Source of the DNA: Clostridiaceae bacterium
GTDB taxonomy: Bacteria > Bacillota > Clostridia > Lachnospirales > Lachnospiraceae
NCBI GenBank assembly: GCA_910575585.1
Contig: CAJTGF010000028.1
Span: 1-64,000 of the forward strand
DNA: 64,000 nt
Reading direction: 5' to 3'
Made by a program: the position numbers and the translations under genes. This document shows, in pieces, positions 17,537 to 27,369 of the stretch. The notes beneath the pieces are model-generated. The model searched no databases. It saw nothing but the letters and a program-made list of their open reading frames with translations, and was not told the origin of the DNA. The number at the start of each line of letters is the position of its first letter. Positions within the stretch are counted from its first letter, which is position 1.

Positions 17537-18976
17537 TTAAACTTTCATATTATTAATAGCATTGATAACTGTTTTTCTTCGTTTAAAGAAAAGACATAAT
17601 ATAAAAATGATCACAGCGTATCGGATTATACCATTTACCTGATACAAAAAATTGCAGGACAGGCATCCACACGTGACAAGCATTGCCGTACGCAAAATGA
17701 ATCTAATATCATATATCTTTTCCGTCTCAATAAACCTTATATTAAAATAATGCATCGTTGTGAGTATAAGGTTTGATACCATTGTTGTATACCCAGCGGC
17801 TATGAAACCAAAATGTTTTATACAGACATAATTAAGAATAATATTCATTACAGCTGCTACGACAGAGGCAGTCATAATCCTTGTAGATTTCTTATAAAAA
17901 AAAGCAACCGCAGAGAAGACATCATACAGCGCATGTAAGAATATTCCTATAACAATAGGCGGAATAATGTAAACACCTGACAAATATTCACTTGTCGCCA
18001 ATACGCTTATAATTTCAGGCGCAGCAAGCGCCCCCATAACGCAACCCAATCCAACAATCGATAGCAAAGGAAGAATAGAATCATTGATATCCTTAAATCT
18101 ACGTTCTCCCAATTTATAATTCACAAATGGAGAGAATGTTGTATTCAATGCTCTCCAGAACAAAATTCCTATAGAGGATAATGTAGCTGCAATTGAATAT
18201 ATTCCTGCCTTGTCATCTCCAACCATCTGACTAATCATGATCTTATCCGTACTTTGAAGTATCACAGAACTAAGGTAGTGAGGTATGAGTGGAAAAGCAA
18301 CGATAATTGTCGCTTTCCAAAAAGGAAAATCAAACAGTACTTTTCCTTTTAATAAAATATAGAGATACAGGAATATTCCTACTACGATATTAACTGCTCC
18401 GGCACTCCACAATCGAATATTAGCTAAATCCGTTCCCAGACGATTTTGCGCTATCAAAACTGCCGCAATTGAAACAACCTGCGCAACCACGGCAGATCCT
18501 ATCGTTACTAATATGGTAATCTTATAGTTATATTCATATCTCTGTCTTGTGGTCCAGAGTGTGGTTGCTGAAGAAAATACACTTGTTAAAAGGATTAAAA
18601 TAAGCAATGATGGACTTAAATTCAACAAAGCACTGACTGGATCATAAAAAAACAGACAAAGGATTGCTAATATTCCGGTTGCGCAGGTAATAATACCTAA
18701 TATGGAGGATAAATACTTCCATCTGTTCTCACTGTGTTCATAAAGCCCAACCTGAAGTATTCCAGGAAAGATAAGGGTCATTGTCGCAAAAACTTGAATA
18801 ATAGAATTCCATGAATTATACACTGCTATAACACCATAATCCGAGGTGCTTAGAAGACGGGTAAATATTGGTGTTGTTATATAATTAATACCACTAACCG
18901 CAAAAGAGGCAGTCCCAAATGCCAATGTGGCTTTAAGGGAAACCGATGAATTTCTTAGTTTTTTTAATATGAGCAT
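17537..18976 (-). CDS. Wzx-type oligosaccharide flippase
   Basis: This is a 479-residue membrane protein with about 12-14 hydrophobic segments and the start pattern of the polysaccharide transport family (TLAFGTASFAVSGINYITTPIFTRLLS). It would flip the undecaprenyl-linked repeat unit across the membrane. It overlaps the end of the polymerase gene by 13 bases, so the two are translationally coupled. It has the low GC content typical of the whole locus. Confidence 0.9.
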   Translation of the reverse strand: MLILKKLRNSSVSLKATLAFGTASFAVSGINYITTPIFTRLLSTSDYGVIAVYNSWNSIIQVFATMTLIFPGILQVGLYEHSENRWKYLSSILGIITCATGILAILCLFFYDPVSALLNLSPSLLILILLTSVFSSATTLWTTRQRYEYNYKITILVTIGSAVVAQVVSIAAVLIAQNRLGTDLANIRLWSAGAVNIVVGIFLYLYILLKGKVLFDFPFWKATIIVAFPLIPHYLSSVILQSTDKIMISQMVGDDKAGIYSIAATLSSIGILFWRALNTTFSPFVNYKLGERRFKDINDSILPLLSIVGLGCVMGALAAPEIISVLATSEYLSGVYIIPPIVIGIFLHALYDVFSAVAFFYKKSTRIMTASVVAAVMNIILNYVCIKHFGFIAAGYTTMVSNLILTTMHYFNIRFIETEKIYDIRFILRTAMLVTCGCLSCNFLYQVNGIIRYAVIIFILCLFFKRRKTVINAINNMKV

Positions 18977-20325
18977 GCGTGTATCTTCCTTTTGTATTTA
19001 CTGTCTGAATCATGCGCTAAACCAGCTTCGTACTCTGAATAAACTAAAAGTATCACAGCTATTCCATAAAACGGCCAGACAAACATTTTATACCATACTG
19101 GATCTATAAAACTAATGATCAGAAAAAATAATTGAAAAGAAAGAGACGTTGATGCCGCTACTCTTGCTATATAGTTGTTAGTTCCTCTGTTTCTAAATTT
19201 TCTAATTCTTCGAAAAGTAGAATATAAGATATAAAACAGAGGCGCCGTAATTAACCCAAAACCAATCAATCCTGTCTCACAGAGTAATTGAAGATAGTTG
19301 TTGTGAACATTGCTTAATTGTCCGTCATTAAATACATTATAGGTATCCGTTAGATGATTTTTGAACTTACCCCATCCAATTCCAAAGATAGGATTTTCTA
19401 AAAAAAGATTCCATGCCCTTTCCCAAAGCATAAAACGTCCCGAGGTAATATCCACTATACCACTTCCAGATACTCTGTTTCGCGTAAGTTGCGCAATAAA
19501 AGTTTCGTATCTAGATAAGTATCCTTGATTTAACATATATATAAAGATAACTGCTCCAAAGATAATAATTCCAGTAAATGCAGCTATTTGCCTCCATTTA
19601 CCTTTGCTGTCAGTCACATTAACATTGCTGAGAAAAAGAAATGATATTACAATGATTGATGCTATTAATTCTGATTTCCTGTTTTGTATAACAATCGCTA
19701 AACAACACAAAAAAAATACTGCAAACAAATAGTTTCGTTTTGGAAATTTTCCGCCACGTATCATAAGAGTATTAAGCGCAATTATTACTCCAAAAAAAGC
19801 ATAATAGTTTATTACAATTGAGTCACCCCCAACAGCAATACCATAGTGATGCTTAAAATTTAATTCAATGATTCTTTGCGCTTCCGATGAAACGAAATGT
19901 TTTATTATCCCATAGTACAGATTTGGGAACAACGAGATTGCTATTGCGTATACAGACATTATGGCAGCAGCAGTCAGCATAATTTTTAATGTTTTGCTGA
20001 CATCTTTTGTATTCGGATTAGAAATTAATACATATAGCATCGTTGTATCCAATGAAAAAATTATCCCAAGTGTACTCTTTTCAGTCCGTGCATACGGCAA
20101 TAAAACATATATTGTCGCCATAACAGCGATCCATAAAGCCATAATTTTGGTTTTCCCAACCAAAATAATTCCCTTCGAGCAAGCTATAAAAACCAATCCC
20201 ACCGCCAAAAAGGGTCCATATCCTGCAATGACTCTGATGTTAAAATCAAAGTAGACAAACGATGTTATGGCAAATATTGTAATTGCCAATAAAGGGGTTA
20301 TCGTCACATATCGTTTCTTATCCAT
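18964..20325 (-). CDS. O-antigen ligase/Wzy-type polymerase
   Basis: This is a 453-residue protein with about ten or more membrane segments. Near residues 310-350 it has a large loop with the pattern GIGWGKFKNHL...VHNNYLQLLCETGLIGF, the signature of the Wzy_C/O-antigen ligase family. It probably polymerises flipped repeat units on the outer face. It is followed, with overlap, by the flippase. Confidence 0.88.
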   Translation of the reverse strand: MDKKRYVTITPLLAITIFAITSFVYFDFNIRVIAGYGPFLAVGLVFIACSKGIILVGKTKIMALWIAVMATIYVLLPYARTEKSTLGIIFSLDTTMLYVLISNPNTKDVSKTLKIMLTAAAIMSVYAIAISLFPNLYYGIIKHFVSSEAQRIIELNFKHHYGIAVGGDSIVINYYAFFGVIIALNTLMIRGGKFPKRNYLFAVFFLCCLAIVIQNRKSELIASIIVISFLFLSNVNVTDSKGKWRQIAAFTGIIIFGAVIFIYMLNQGYLSRYETFIAQLTRNRVSGSGIVDITSGRFMLWERAWNLFLENPIFGIGWGKFKNHLTDTYNVFNDGQLSNVHNNYLQLLCETGLIGFGLITAPLFYILYSTFRRIRKFRNRGTNNYIARVAASTSLSFQLFFLIISFIDPVWYKMFVWPFYGIAVILLVYSEYEAGLAHDSDSKYKRKIHACSY

Positions 20326-20355
20326 TAAGAGCCTCTCCTATTTAAATCTGGAAGT

Positions 20356-21228
20356 TCACTTGTTGCAGTAATAAATACCCTTATACTGTTTATAGCTATT
20401 ATGAATATCTATAAAAACCGATTCATGTTTTGGTACGCGTTCTTCTTCTGATGGCAATTTCATATAGTCGCCAAATGCCATACTTAAATATGTATCATAG
20501 CCTATTGGAATCGGAATTGTAGTATCCTCAAACTCCACCCATACCGCGCTTTCAAATGCCTCTTTGGGATATTCATTTACCATATATTTAAATCTTGTTG
20601 TAAGCTCGGTTACTCTGTCTGCGGAATCAAATGAAAATTTTGTCATTCGCTTTTCTGCCCTGCAAGCAGCCCTATGCCTTGACCTCCAGGTTCTATGAAA
20701 ACATAGAAGTAGATTTCCTGCCCACCTCATGGCTTTTCCTTTAGAAATGGGTGATTCCTGATTAATATAAATTTGACGAATCAATGCCCAAAATATTTGA
20801 ACATATCTCTCTATTCTTTTATTAGGGCATCCGTCTAAAGGTATAATTTCCAGCTTTATCCCATGAGATACGTCTAAATCTTTTTGTCTTTCCTTAATAA
20901 ATGTCGTCGTCTCATCGGAAATGGACGCCCACATGGATCTTTGATATACCTCTTCTGTATTGTCATTGAAAACATACCTTCCATCGGTTATCTGTTGCGG
21001 CCAAAGAATCTTTAACTTTTCAAAATCTTCCCTTGGCATCATAACATCAATATCATCATCCCATGGTATAAAACCCTGATGTCTGACTGCCCCTATACAG
21101 CATCCGCCGCAAACATAGTATAGCAGCTTATTCTTCTGACAAAACCTATCAAATATTTTCAAAATGTTTAAACATTTTTTCTGTATGTCACGAATCGGAA
21201 TGATATCATTATTCTGTATAGTATTCAT
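20356..21228 (-). CDS. LicD-family phosphotransferase (second copy)
   Basis: This is a 290-residue LicD nucleotidyltransferase-fold protein. The family signature is present: CIGAVRHQGFIPWDDDID near residues 45-62, the DDDID acidic cluster being the metal and substrate site. LicD proteins transfer phosphocholine or other phospho-alcohols from CDP donors to glycans. With the IspD/TarI-like gene in the same operon, a phosphodiester decoration is likely. It has extra basic residues near 195-215 (TWRSRHRAACRAEKR). It differs clearly from its neighbour, so the two may use different acceptors. Confidence 0.88.
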   Translation of the reverse strand: MNTIQNNDIIPIRDIQKKCLNILKIFDRFCQKNKLLYYVCGGCCIGAVRHQGFIPWDDDIDVMMPREDFEKLKILWPQQITDGRYVFNDNTEEVYQRSMWASISDETTTFIKERQKDLDVSHGIKLEIIPLDGCPNKRIERYVQIFWALIRQIYINQESPISKGKAMRWAGNLLLCFHRTWRSRHRAACRAEKRMTKFSFDSADRVTELTTRFKYMVNEYPKEAFESAVWVEFEDTTIPIPIGYDTYLSMAFGDYMKLPSEEERVPKHESVFIDIHNSYKQYKGIYYCNK

Positions 21229-21248
21229 TAGAATCGCGCTCCATATGT

Positions 21249-22064
21249 TTACTTTGTAAAGCTGATCGTCTGATATTTATGGTACGAATGTCTTTTATTC
21301 TCCGGAGGCAATACCATGTAATCATCGCCATATCTGCACCTAAGGTATGCGTCTGCATTCGTTGCCACAGGAACTCGTCTATTCTCAAATATAAGATATT
21401 TTGGACTTTTAAACCACTCTGCCTTATAGCTGATTATTCTTTTCAATGAAATATCCATTCCATACAATATGACAAGGTCCTCTGTGTCATGATATTTTCT
21501 AATCTTATTTTTTAAGTGGTTAATTTTAGATAACCTTCTAATCTCATTTCGATATGGAAGGAGAATCAGCTTTCCCAAAAATTTAATTATAGGTCCATGG
21601 TTTAACGGAGGTCTGTTGCTTAAAAGGATATTGTGTCTGATCCCCCGCTGAACCATAATAATTCTTTCAAACTTATTCTTTGGATAATAATATAATATAT
21701 AGATATCTAGAAAAATACCATGATGGCAGTCCGTTCCTATATCGTCTGGTTCCATGCATGTAGTATTATTCTTTCTTAATCTGGCAATCGCATGTCTGTA
21801 TCCTGGATCTGTGAAGGTACTTTGAAGGAAAAAATCTTCTCTAAACTGATACATACATTCGAATAACTTATCAACATCGTCCGCATACATAAAGATATCA
21901 ATATCATCATCCCATGGTATAAACCCTTGGTGTCTGACTGCCCCAATACAAGACCCTGCTGCTAAATAGAATGTAATATTATTTTGTTCACAAACTCTCA
22001 TAAGTTCATCTAACAACTCTAGTTGAACTATTTGAAGTTGTTTAAGTTCATATTTCATACCCAT
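21249..22064 (-). CDS. LicD-family phosphotransferase (first copy)
   Basis: This is a 271-residue LicD protein with SCIGAVRHQGFIPWDDDID near residues 38-56 and a C-terminal RCRYGDDYMVLPPENKRHSYH region, which is typical of the family. It lies 20 bases upstream of another LicD gene. The two share the catalytic block, but their middle parts differ, which suggests an old duplication with divergence in acceptor use. It probably adds a phospho-group from a CDP donor to the glycan repeat unit inside the cell. Confidence 0.88.
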   Translation of the reverse strand: MGMKYELKQLQIVQLELLDELMRVCEQNNITFYLAAGSCIGAVRHQGFIPWDDDIDIFMYADDVDKLFECMYQFREDFFLQSTFTDPGYRHAIARLRKNNTTCMEPDDIGTDCHHGIFLDIYILYYYPKNKFERIIMVQRGIRHNILLSNRPPLNHGPIIKFLGKLILLPYRNEIRRLSKINHLKNKIRKYHDTEDLVILYGMDISLKRIISYKAEWFKSPKYLIFENRRVPVATNADAYLRCRYGDDYMVLPPENKRHSYHKYQTISFTK

Positions 22065-22098
22065 CGTTCCTCTGTACTATATAGTTTATCGGCAAACT

Positions 22099-23697
22099 TT
22101 ATTTCACCAATCTATCTTTAACCTGAGTGATATCTGTGATGTACTTTAAGTCTAAACAAGTATCATTCCCATACAAACCATCGCGGTTCCTAAACCAAAT
22201 TGACTTCATCCCCAATTGCCGCGGAGCCTGAAAATCTTTTGTAGGGTTATCCCCTACATAAACTATTTCGGATGGAGAAAGCTTCCAACGACTTTGAAGA
22301 ATCCTGAAACTAATGTCACATGGTTTTCGGAACTGCGGACCACCAAGTTCATCCGTAATAATAATATCATCAACCAAAGCCTTCAAACCCAGCGCCGTTA
22401 TTTTATTATTCTGCCCATCTGGCCTGCCATCCGTTATTATTCCTATTTTATATCCTCTATTCCGCAGTTCTTTTAGCATTTCAGCTACACCATCATAAAG
22501 ATGTATGGACGGTTGATGATATCGATAAACATTTAAAACCGCGTCCTTATCTGATTTCCGATTCTGCTGTCGCAATAATTCGTCTATAGCAGGTTTCTTT
22601 GCCTCAAAGAAACTCCAAAGTTTATCTGCATACCTTTCATTACCCAAAAACATAGCCACAGCCCTAAAGCCACTTCTTATATATTCTTTTTCGGAATATA
22701 CCGTATCATCCAGATCAAAGATAACCCCCTTAATCTGTGTCTCACCTTCAAATACACACACGGACTGGTCAAACCGACTGTAGACAGCCCCGTCCGCTAT
22801 GTTTGTGCAATATGCGACTTTCTCCCCATCAAGCAATTTCAATATCATTTCCGCGCTTTTTGCCCCTGCCTTCATAGAAAGCGGAGCGCCACCGCCAAAT
22901 CGTGGATTGATCTCAATATAGAAATTGGTATTGGTATGAAGATCTCTAATCAATTGTACCGTAATTGGTCCGCATGGCCGAAGCAAGGAGCATATCCTTT
23001 TTGCTTCATCAATCATTGCTTCATCCATAACTATCCGAGTTTTTAGCACTTCTCCTGCCCTGACTTTAATCCGTTCTCGCGGAACAATCGAAATGGGAGT
23101 TCCATCCCAGTCACAAAAAATATCAATTGTATACTCTTTTCCTTCTATAAATGGCTGTATAATATAGCTCCTAATCTGTCCCGCATACATTTTTAATTCT
23201 TCTATATTCGCTATCTTAAATGCATTTATACTGCTTGACCCATCCTTTGGCTTTATAAAAGCAGGATATCCATTTTTATATTCATTCCAATCATTTACAG
23301 GTAACGGAGCACAAAGGCCACAATCCGAAAAAAATCGGTAGGTATTATTTTTATTACGGCAAATATGGACCATTTCAGGTGAGCTTATCATTACCTTTGT
23401 GCCAATTGCTTCAAACTTCTCTTTGTTTTCAGAAAGCGCTAACAGATCTGTATCAATAGTTGGAATGAGGAGGTCAATATGATCATTCGAACAAATATTT
23501 AAAAGATTCTGGATATATTGTTCATTTCCCATTGCCGCAACTTTTCTGATAGAATCACAGTATACAAGCGCTGGAGCTGTCTCATCCAGATCCGCGCCAA
23601 ATATTGCTACTTCCTTTTTCAAAACTAACGCAGCTCTCCGGAAAGCCTGTATTAACTCCACTCTTCTGCCAACACCTGTAAAAAGAATACGTTTCAT
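22099..23697 (-). CDS. ATP-grasp ligase fused to a HAD phosphatase
   Basis: This is a 532-residue two-domain protein. Residues 1-310 are a carbamoyl-phosphate-synthase-like ATP-grasp ligase: N-terminal TGVGRRVELIQAF, a PAFIKPKDGSSS ATP loop and an EINPRFGGGAP metal-binding block. Residues 325-532 are a HAD hydrolase with VIFDLDDTVYSE as motif I, ITDGRPDGQ as motif II and VGDNPTKDF as motif IV. ATP-grasp enzymes join a carboxylate to an amine or similar group; the HAD part may remove a phosphate from the substrate or product. It is followed by two LicD genes. The fusion is intact, without frameshift. Confidence 0.85.
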   Translation of the reverse strand: MKRILFTGVGRRVELIQAFRRAALVLKKEVAIFGADLDETAPALVYCDSIRKVAAMGNEQYIQNLLNICSNDHIDLLIPTIDTDLLALSENKEKFEAIGTKVMISSPEMVHICRNKNNTYRFFSDCGLCAPLPVNDWNEYKNGYPAFIKPKDGSSSINAFKIANIEELKMYAGQIRSYIIQPFIEGKEYTIDIFCDWDGTPISIVPRERIKVRAGEVLKTRIVMDEAMIDEAKRICSLLRPCGPITVQLIRDLHTNTNFYIEINPRFGGGAPLSMKAGAKSAEMILKLLDGEKVAYCTNIADGAVYSRFDQSVCVFEGETQIKGVIFDLDDTVYSEKEYIRSGFRAVAMFLGNERYADKLWSFFEAKKPAIDELLRQQNRKSDKDAVLNVYRYHQPSIHLYDGVAEMLKELRNRGYKIGIITDGRPDGQNNKITALGLKALVDDIIITDELGGPQFRKPCDISFRILQSRWKLSPSEIVYVGDNPTKDFQAPRQLGMKSIWFRNRDGLYGNDTCLDLKYITDITQVKDRLVK

Positions 23698-23743
23698 TTT
23701 ATCACCTTACTGCTTTCAATACATTGCTATTCAAGTGTCTGTC

Positions 23744-24808
23744 TTACAATTTAATAGGAATCCCATATTTATCACAAAATAATTCATAATATCTTCTCTT
23801 AAGTTTCACACCATACCGTATTTGCACCTCTGGAAGATCTTCTCCCAAAAGTTGTTTCACCCGTAAATATAAGAGATTTACTCCACCTGCTGCTATCACT
23901 GAAAGAGTCGCTGCCAGTCGTGGATTTATTTCCATTAGCTGAGGATGGCCGTCGCTATCATACTTAAAGTCCAGATCAACATTGCCGTCAAGTTTTAAGT
24001 CCCCCACAATTTTTTTCGAAATTTCATATGCTTCTTTATCAGGGGAAAGGGTTGCCTCCTGAGGGATGCTGGCATTAATTATATTGCTCTCACGTCCAAC
24101 CATGTAAATTACGTTCCCATGATCGGCAAGAAGATCTACCGAATATTCCTTTCCAGGAAGCATCTCCATAATCATCAACTCCGGCATATCAATAGCTTCC
24201 TCCAACATAGAGATCATGTCATTGTAAGTTGTATAGAACGAATTTGGTTTTTCTCCGACAAAAATATCAAACCGCGATTTATGGGAATCAATTAACCGAA
24301 TGCCGCGGCTTCCACTTCCATTTCTCATTTTTACACAAATTGCCTTTTGCGGATATCCAATTTCTGTACACGCTTTTTTAAACTCATCAACGGTATTAGC
24401 TGTACGAAATTCAGGAATTTTAAACCCTTTTGCTTTCATATATTGGTACAATTTTATTTTATCATTAGCGATCAAAAGACCTTTCCCATCAGAGACAGAA
24501 ACTTTTGTTCCTATTGGTTTAAACTCGCCTCTTCTTTTTTGCAATAGCGAAAGTTCCTGAGATATCCCAGGTATTAATACATCTACTTTCTCATCAAAAC
24601 AAACTTGTTTCAGCGCGTCAATATACTCTGGATCAGCCACTGGAGGAACAAGTCGAAAGCAGTCCACCATTTGATTAATAGTCGCATCGACTTTCATATC
24701 AGTTCCAACAACCCTTACCCTGCGTTCGCCATTATTTTTTAAACATTGGATAAGGCCGGGGGAAGAAGGAGATCCTGCCGCTGTTAACAATACTGTAATA
24801 CTGTTCAT
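23744..24808 (-). CDS. ATP-grasp ligase
   Basis: This is a stand-alone ATP-grasp enzyme of about 354 residues. It has AICVKMRNGSGSRGI in the ATP loop and LMEINPRLAATLS as the metal-binding motif. It is related to, but distinct from, the N-terminal half of the fusion gene downstream. Such enzymes couple amino acids or carboxylates through an acyl-phosphate, so it may attach an amino-acid-like substituent to the glycan precursor. The start at 24808 has AAGGAG six bases upstream; the alternative ATG at 24826 overlaps the LysA-like gene. Confidence 0.85.
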   Translation of the reverse strand: MNSITVLLTAAGSPSSPGLIQCLKNNGERRVRVVGTDMKVDATINQMVDCFRLVPPVADPEYIDALKQVCFDEKVDVLIPGISQELSLLQKRRGEFKPIGTKVSVSDGKGLLIANDKIKLYQYMKAKGFKIPEFRTANTVDEFKKACTEIGYPQKAICVKMRNGSGSRGIRLIDSHKSRFDIFVGEKPNSFYTTYNDMISMLEEAIDMPELMIMEMLPGKEYSVDLLADHGNVIYMVGRESNIINASIPQEATLSPDKEAYEISKKIVGDLKLDGNVDLDFKYDSDGHPQLMEINPRLAATLSVIAAGGVNLLYLRVKQLLGEDLPEVQIRYGVKLKRRYYELFCDKYGIPIKL

Positions 24809-24822
24809 GTATACTCCTTGGA

Positions 24823-26046
24823 TCATAAGATATAGGTGTCTAAAATATCATCCGTTGTCTCTTTTCGTTTTATCAAATAGGTTTTCCTGTCACATACACC
24901 GATCATAGCACATTGCGGCAATATAAATGGAGGCTTATCTACGTTCGAATAACCTCCAACATTGCCGAATACAACATAATCGTCTTTTCCCAACTTCCCA
25001 GAAAAATCCTGATAAGGAACATCTCTTTCCAGACAAGTGTAACCCACTAAGTCTATTTGCTGATAATCAGATCGAATTACGGAGTTTTCAATAACTTTGA
25101 TTGGAAGTTTTACGGATCCGCTTACATCTCCCAGGTTATGTACCGAACAATTTAGTATAGCTAAGTCCTTATTTTTGATTGTTTTGATACTATGTATCTG
25201 AGCAATTAAATCTATATACCGATTATCCAAAGTTGTCCCCGGTTCTGTAAACAGAACTGGCTTTTTTTCTTTTGGGACACTCTTATAATGGTCGTTTACA
25301 ATTAATGCCGTAACTTCCGCATAATCCTCATAGGAAGGAATATTCGTTGAAAATTGCTCCAACATATCAGGGGCAATGTCTCCAAACATACCGCTGCCTA
25401 AATCCAAATACTCTGGAATATCTTTAATATATTGATCTGCCAATTTGAGAATCTGAATTGTCCTGCTTTTCCACGCATCTAATCCGCGTGATCGTCCAAT
25501 ATGACAATGTAATCCAACCAGTTTTGTATAAATGCACTTGTTAATCCTGTTTACGGCCTCACATATGTCACTTGAATCAATATCTATGCCAAATCTTGAG
25601 ACAAACGATTGGCCTACTTGAATGTTTACACGGATCCCCAGCTTTAGTTCCTTTTTATACTGTTCTGCTATAGCAATTATTCGATCAACTTCTTCAAGAT
25701 TATCTATATTAACGATTCCATCATTCAAAAGATGTGTTTTAAGTTTGTGGCCTTTGAACGGGCCGTTATAAATGATATGTTTACATTGATATCCGATTTT
25801 TTCAGCTATGTCGTGCTCCATATCTGATACCACTTCTGCGTATCCTCCCATTTTCTTAACAATCGAGCATATTGCGGGAGCATAGTTTGTTTTGTAAGAA
25901 TACGCGATCTCATATTTAGGATAGCGACTTCTCATTGCGCTGAGCAGATGATTATAATTCAAACAAAAAGCGGATTCATCAAAGACATAACAAGGCAACC
26001 CGTACATTCGTTTTATTTCTTCGATTGTATCTTTATCAAATACCAT
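24823..26046 (-). CDS. Fold-type III PLP enzyme, LysA-like decarboxylase
   Basis: The protein of about 407 residues resembles diaminopimelate/ornithine decarboxylases. It has the PLP lysine in YSYKTNYAP near residue 50, GLHCHIGRS, the glycine loop LDLGSGMFG, TEPGTTLD and C-terminal GYTCLERDV with the catalytic cysteine region. The motifs are present but deviate from canonical LysA (GSGM instead of GGGL, EPGTTLD instead of EPGR). This suggests a different substrate, perhaps an amino acid destined for the ATP-grasp ligases next to it. ATG 26046 was preferred; it overlaps the upstream gene by 11 bases. Confidence 0.8.
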   Translation of the reverse strand: MVFDKDTIEEIKRMYGLPCYVFDESAFCLNYNHLLSAMRSRYPKYEIAYSYKTNYAPAICSIVKKMGGYAEVVSDMEHDIAEKIGYQCKHIIYNGPFKGHKLKTHLLNDGIVNIDNLEEVDRIIAIAEQYKKELKLGIRVNIQVGQSFVSRFGIDIDSSDICEAVNRINKCIYTKLVGLHCHIGRSRGLDAWKSRTIQILKLADQYIKDIPEYLDLGSGMFGDIAPDMLEQFSTNIPSYEDYAEVTALIVNDHYKSVPKEKKPVLFTEPGTTLDNRYIDLIAQIHSIKTIKNKDLAILNCSVHNLGDVSGSVKLPIKVIENSVIRSDYQQIDLVGYTCLERDVPYQDFSGKLGKDDYVVFGNVGGYSNVDKPPFILPQCAMIGVCDRKTYLIKRKETTDDILDTYIL

Positions 26047-26650
26047 TGCTTTTCCTTTCTTCATTCAGCGGTTTTCGCACATACCCGCCGTAATTGATCT
26101 TTTTTCTTATAAACACCAATTTGACTGCTGCCCCAAATATACGCAAATCATTTATCAGAGATAAATTCTCAGCATAATCTGCTTCATATTCCAGCTGTTT
26201 GTCCCATGTAATCGTAGCTGACATCGCCACTGAATCAGGGGGAAGCAAACCGCTCCTCACGTCAAATCTCTTCTTTTCCCTATCTGTATAATAATCATTA
26301 TATAACGGCGGCAGCGGTCTGGGACCTATCACTGACATATCACCTTTAACAATTGAAAAAAGTTCTGGCAGTTCGTCCAATGATGATGACCGCAAAAACT
26401 TTCCAATTTTAGTTTGCCGCTTTTCATCGGGAAGCAGGTCACCATTACTGTCAGTTTCGTTTGTCATTGTTCGAAATTTTTTTATTAAGAAAGATTTTTG
26501 TCCCATCCCGCTTCTTTCCTGTATAAAAAGAACAGGTGATCCAATACTATATTTTACAGCAGCAGCTATCACTAACAATAAAGGACTAATTATAATCAAT
26601 ACTATAAATGCTGATATAATATCAAATAGTCGCTTGAATATACAAAACAT
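26036..26650 (-). CDS. Initiating phosphoglycosyl transferase (PglC/WbaP type)
   Basis: The 204-residue monotopic enzyme has an N-terminal re-entrant membrane helix (residues 5-35), KKFRTM near 60, the catalytic Asp-Glu pair in SLDELPELF and the GPRPLPPLY and RFDVRSGLL motifs. It transfers a phospho-sugar from a UDP-sugar to undecaprenyl phosphate and so starts the repeat unit. Its size matches the short PglC form without the extra N-terminal membrane bundle. It is the only sugar-transferring enzyme recognised in the operon. Confidence 0.92.
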   Translation of the reverse strand: MFCIFKRLFDIISAFIVLIIISPLLLVIAAAVKYSIGSPVLFIQERSGMGQKSFLIKKFRTMTNETDSNGDLLPDEKRQTKIGKFLRSSSLDELPELFSIVKGDMSVIGPRPLPPLYNDYYTDREKKRFDVRSGLLPPDSVAMSATITWDKQLEYEADYAENLSLINDLRIFGAAVKLVFIRKKINYGGYVRKPLNEERKSNGI

Positions 26651-26655
26651 AGGAT

Positions 26656-27318
26656 TTACCTTATCTCTCTGACAGCAACAAATGCTTCAGCCGCGTTTAC
26701 GTTTACTACTGCTCCTCGATATTTGGCTAAGGCATCCACTGCTCCGGTGGAGCGCGCTGCTGGGAAGGGCTGTATTTGTGATTGAAAGATACCCATTGCT
26801 TTCATCTTTTTTTCCAATGTTGTGCTTATATCTTCATAAACTGATGGAATAAATTCATTGGCTGTGTTGGGAACATCCCAGCCAGTCTCAGATAATGTTT
26901 CATAAGCATAGATACGTTTCACTCTATGCTCATATTTTGGCCGCAATGCAACCATAGCAGCATCGGAAACTATTTTGTGATCAATTTGCATGTCTCCTCT
27001 GTGGGGAATATAGACCTCGTCCGGCTGGATTTGTTGAACGACTTTCAATATTTTATCATTGAGCTTATATCTTGGTATTTCTTCTAACATAACAGCTGGA
27101 AAGTCCAGAAATATTGTCTTCTTAACTCCTAAAAGAGCATCTGCTTTTTGGCACTCGTAACGTCCCTGTTCCACATAATCCTGGTGAAATAAAGGTTCAC
27201 ATCCTTTCGTCACAATACATACATATACATTGTCTCCTTGCGCAATCCGTTTTGCTATCGTTCCTCCGACACCTATAATTTCATCATCCGGATGCGGAGC
27301 TATAACAAGAACATTCAT
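26656..27318 (-). CDS. PIG-L family deacetylase
   Basis: This is a metal-dependent deacetylase of about 220 residues. The zinc motif APHPDDE is at residues 7-13, with a second ligand site PHRGDMQIDH near residue 115. Family members remove N-acetyl groups from GlcNAc-like or bacillithiol-type substrates, so it could free an amine on a sugar or lipid-linked intermediate. That amine could then receive an acyl group from the ATP-grasp enzymes, which is inference. The ATG at 27318 has AAGGAGG just upstream. Confidence 0.88.
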   Translation of the reverse strand: MNVLVIAPHPDDEIIGVGGTIAKRIAQGDNVYVCIVTKGCEPLFHQDYVEQGRYECQKADALLGVKKTIFLDFPAVMLEEIPRYKLNDKILKVVQQIQPDEVYIPHRGDMQIDHKIVSDAAMVALRPKYEHRVKRIYAYETLSETGWDVPNTANEFIPSVYEDISTTLEKKMKAMGIFQSQIQPFPAARSTGAVDALAKYRGAVVNVNAAEAFVAVREIR

Positions 27319-27369
27319 ATATCCCCCTCCTTGTTGCCCACTGCTGCAGTACATAAAAGGATTCTGTCT

